A DNA stretch of 5,738 nucleotides from Burkholderiales bacterium. Lineage in GTDB: Bacteria > Pseudomonadota > Gammaproteobacteria > Burkholderiales > Burkholderiaceae. Of this stretch, positions 5,722-5,738 are shown in pieces. The notes under the pieces are model-generated. The model had not been told where the DNA came from. It worked only from the letters and a program-made list of their open reading frames with translations, and did no database searches. Position 1 is the first letter of the stretch; each line of letters starts with the position of its first letter. The stretch is from assembly GCA_947447845.1 (NCBI GenBank), contig CANFNO010000221.1, forward strand, positions 1-5,738, read 5' to 3'. The translations under genes and the position numbers were made by a program.

Positions 5722-5738
5722 AGTTTTGAACACAATCC
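5722..5738 (-). repeat. Right terminal inverted repeat of the IS
   Basis: Read on the minus strand it is GGATTGTGTTCAAAACT, the partner of the left end. It lies 50 bp upstream of the transposase start, leaving room only for a short promoter region. The last base is also the last base of the window. Confidence 0.8.

Larger units (their letters stand above)
4570..5738 (-). mobile_element. IS5-family insertion sequence (about 1169 bp)
   Basis: The element is bounded by imperfect 17-bp inverted repeats and encodes a single DDE transposase on the minus strand, as in IS5-group elements of about 1.1-1.2 kb. The 4570 edge is set by the repeat. The right edge coincides with the window end, so a few more bases could belong to it. 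It is inserted in the small frame downstream of the recombinase. The 146 bp between the left end and the transposase stop hold no gene but contain several inverted repeats. Confidence 0.85.

Noticed and set aside
1..5738. CRISPR arrays, tRNA or rRNA genes, riboswitches.
   Set aside because: No regularly spaced repeats, tRNA-like cloverleaf or conserved rRNA sequence was seen on either strand.

Overview
The window looks like a betaproteobacterial, probably Burkholderiales, chromosome or plasmid segment. The left 2.4 kb is GC-rich. It carries a divergent copA/copZ copper pair followed by a pirin gene, with third codon positions dominated by G and C. The assignment to a taxon is inferred from protein style and base composition only.

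Left region (1-2408), copper homeostasis. A copper-exporting P1B-type ATPase, CopA, runs leftward off the window edge. Facing it is copZ, a 65-residue copper chaperone. The 143 bp between the two start codons hold two near mirror-image MerR/CueR-type promoters, one for each gene, each with a TTGACC -35 box, the long spacer typical of the family and an ACCTT-type dyad. The copA promoter lies so close to its ATG that the mRNA is predicted to be leaderless. No cueR gene is in the window. Thirty-eight bases after copZ, a pirin-family gene starts and may be read from the same promoter. Its N-terminal cupin with the metal ligands is intact, but the C-terminal cupin is cut off shortly after it begins (about base 2408).

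Middle region (about 2409-4569), an acquired element of lower GC. A clear sigma70-type promoter precedes two tandem, related reading frames. The first encodes only the N-terminal part of a tyrosine recombinase (166 residues). The second encodes a complete 458-residue tyrosine recombinase with all the usual catalytic residues. The two N-termini are about 57% identical by hand alignment, and their starts lie 530 bp apart. A small unrecognised reading frame overlaps the end of the recombinase gene and may be translationally coupled to it.

Right region (4570-5738), an insertion sequence. This is an IS5-family element with a leftward 318-residue DDE transposase and imperfect 17-bp terminal inverted repeats (14 of 17 matching). 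It sits next to a TTAA target and has cut off the small frame downstream of the recombinase.

The history reads as layered. A copper locus with an adjacent pirin gene was interrupted by a recombinase-bearing element, which was itself later interrupted by an IS5-family insertion. The most unusual item is the free-standing N-terminal recombinase domain directly upstream of a divergent full-length copy.
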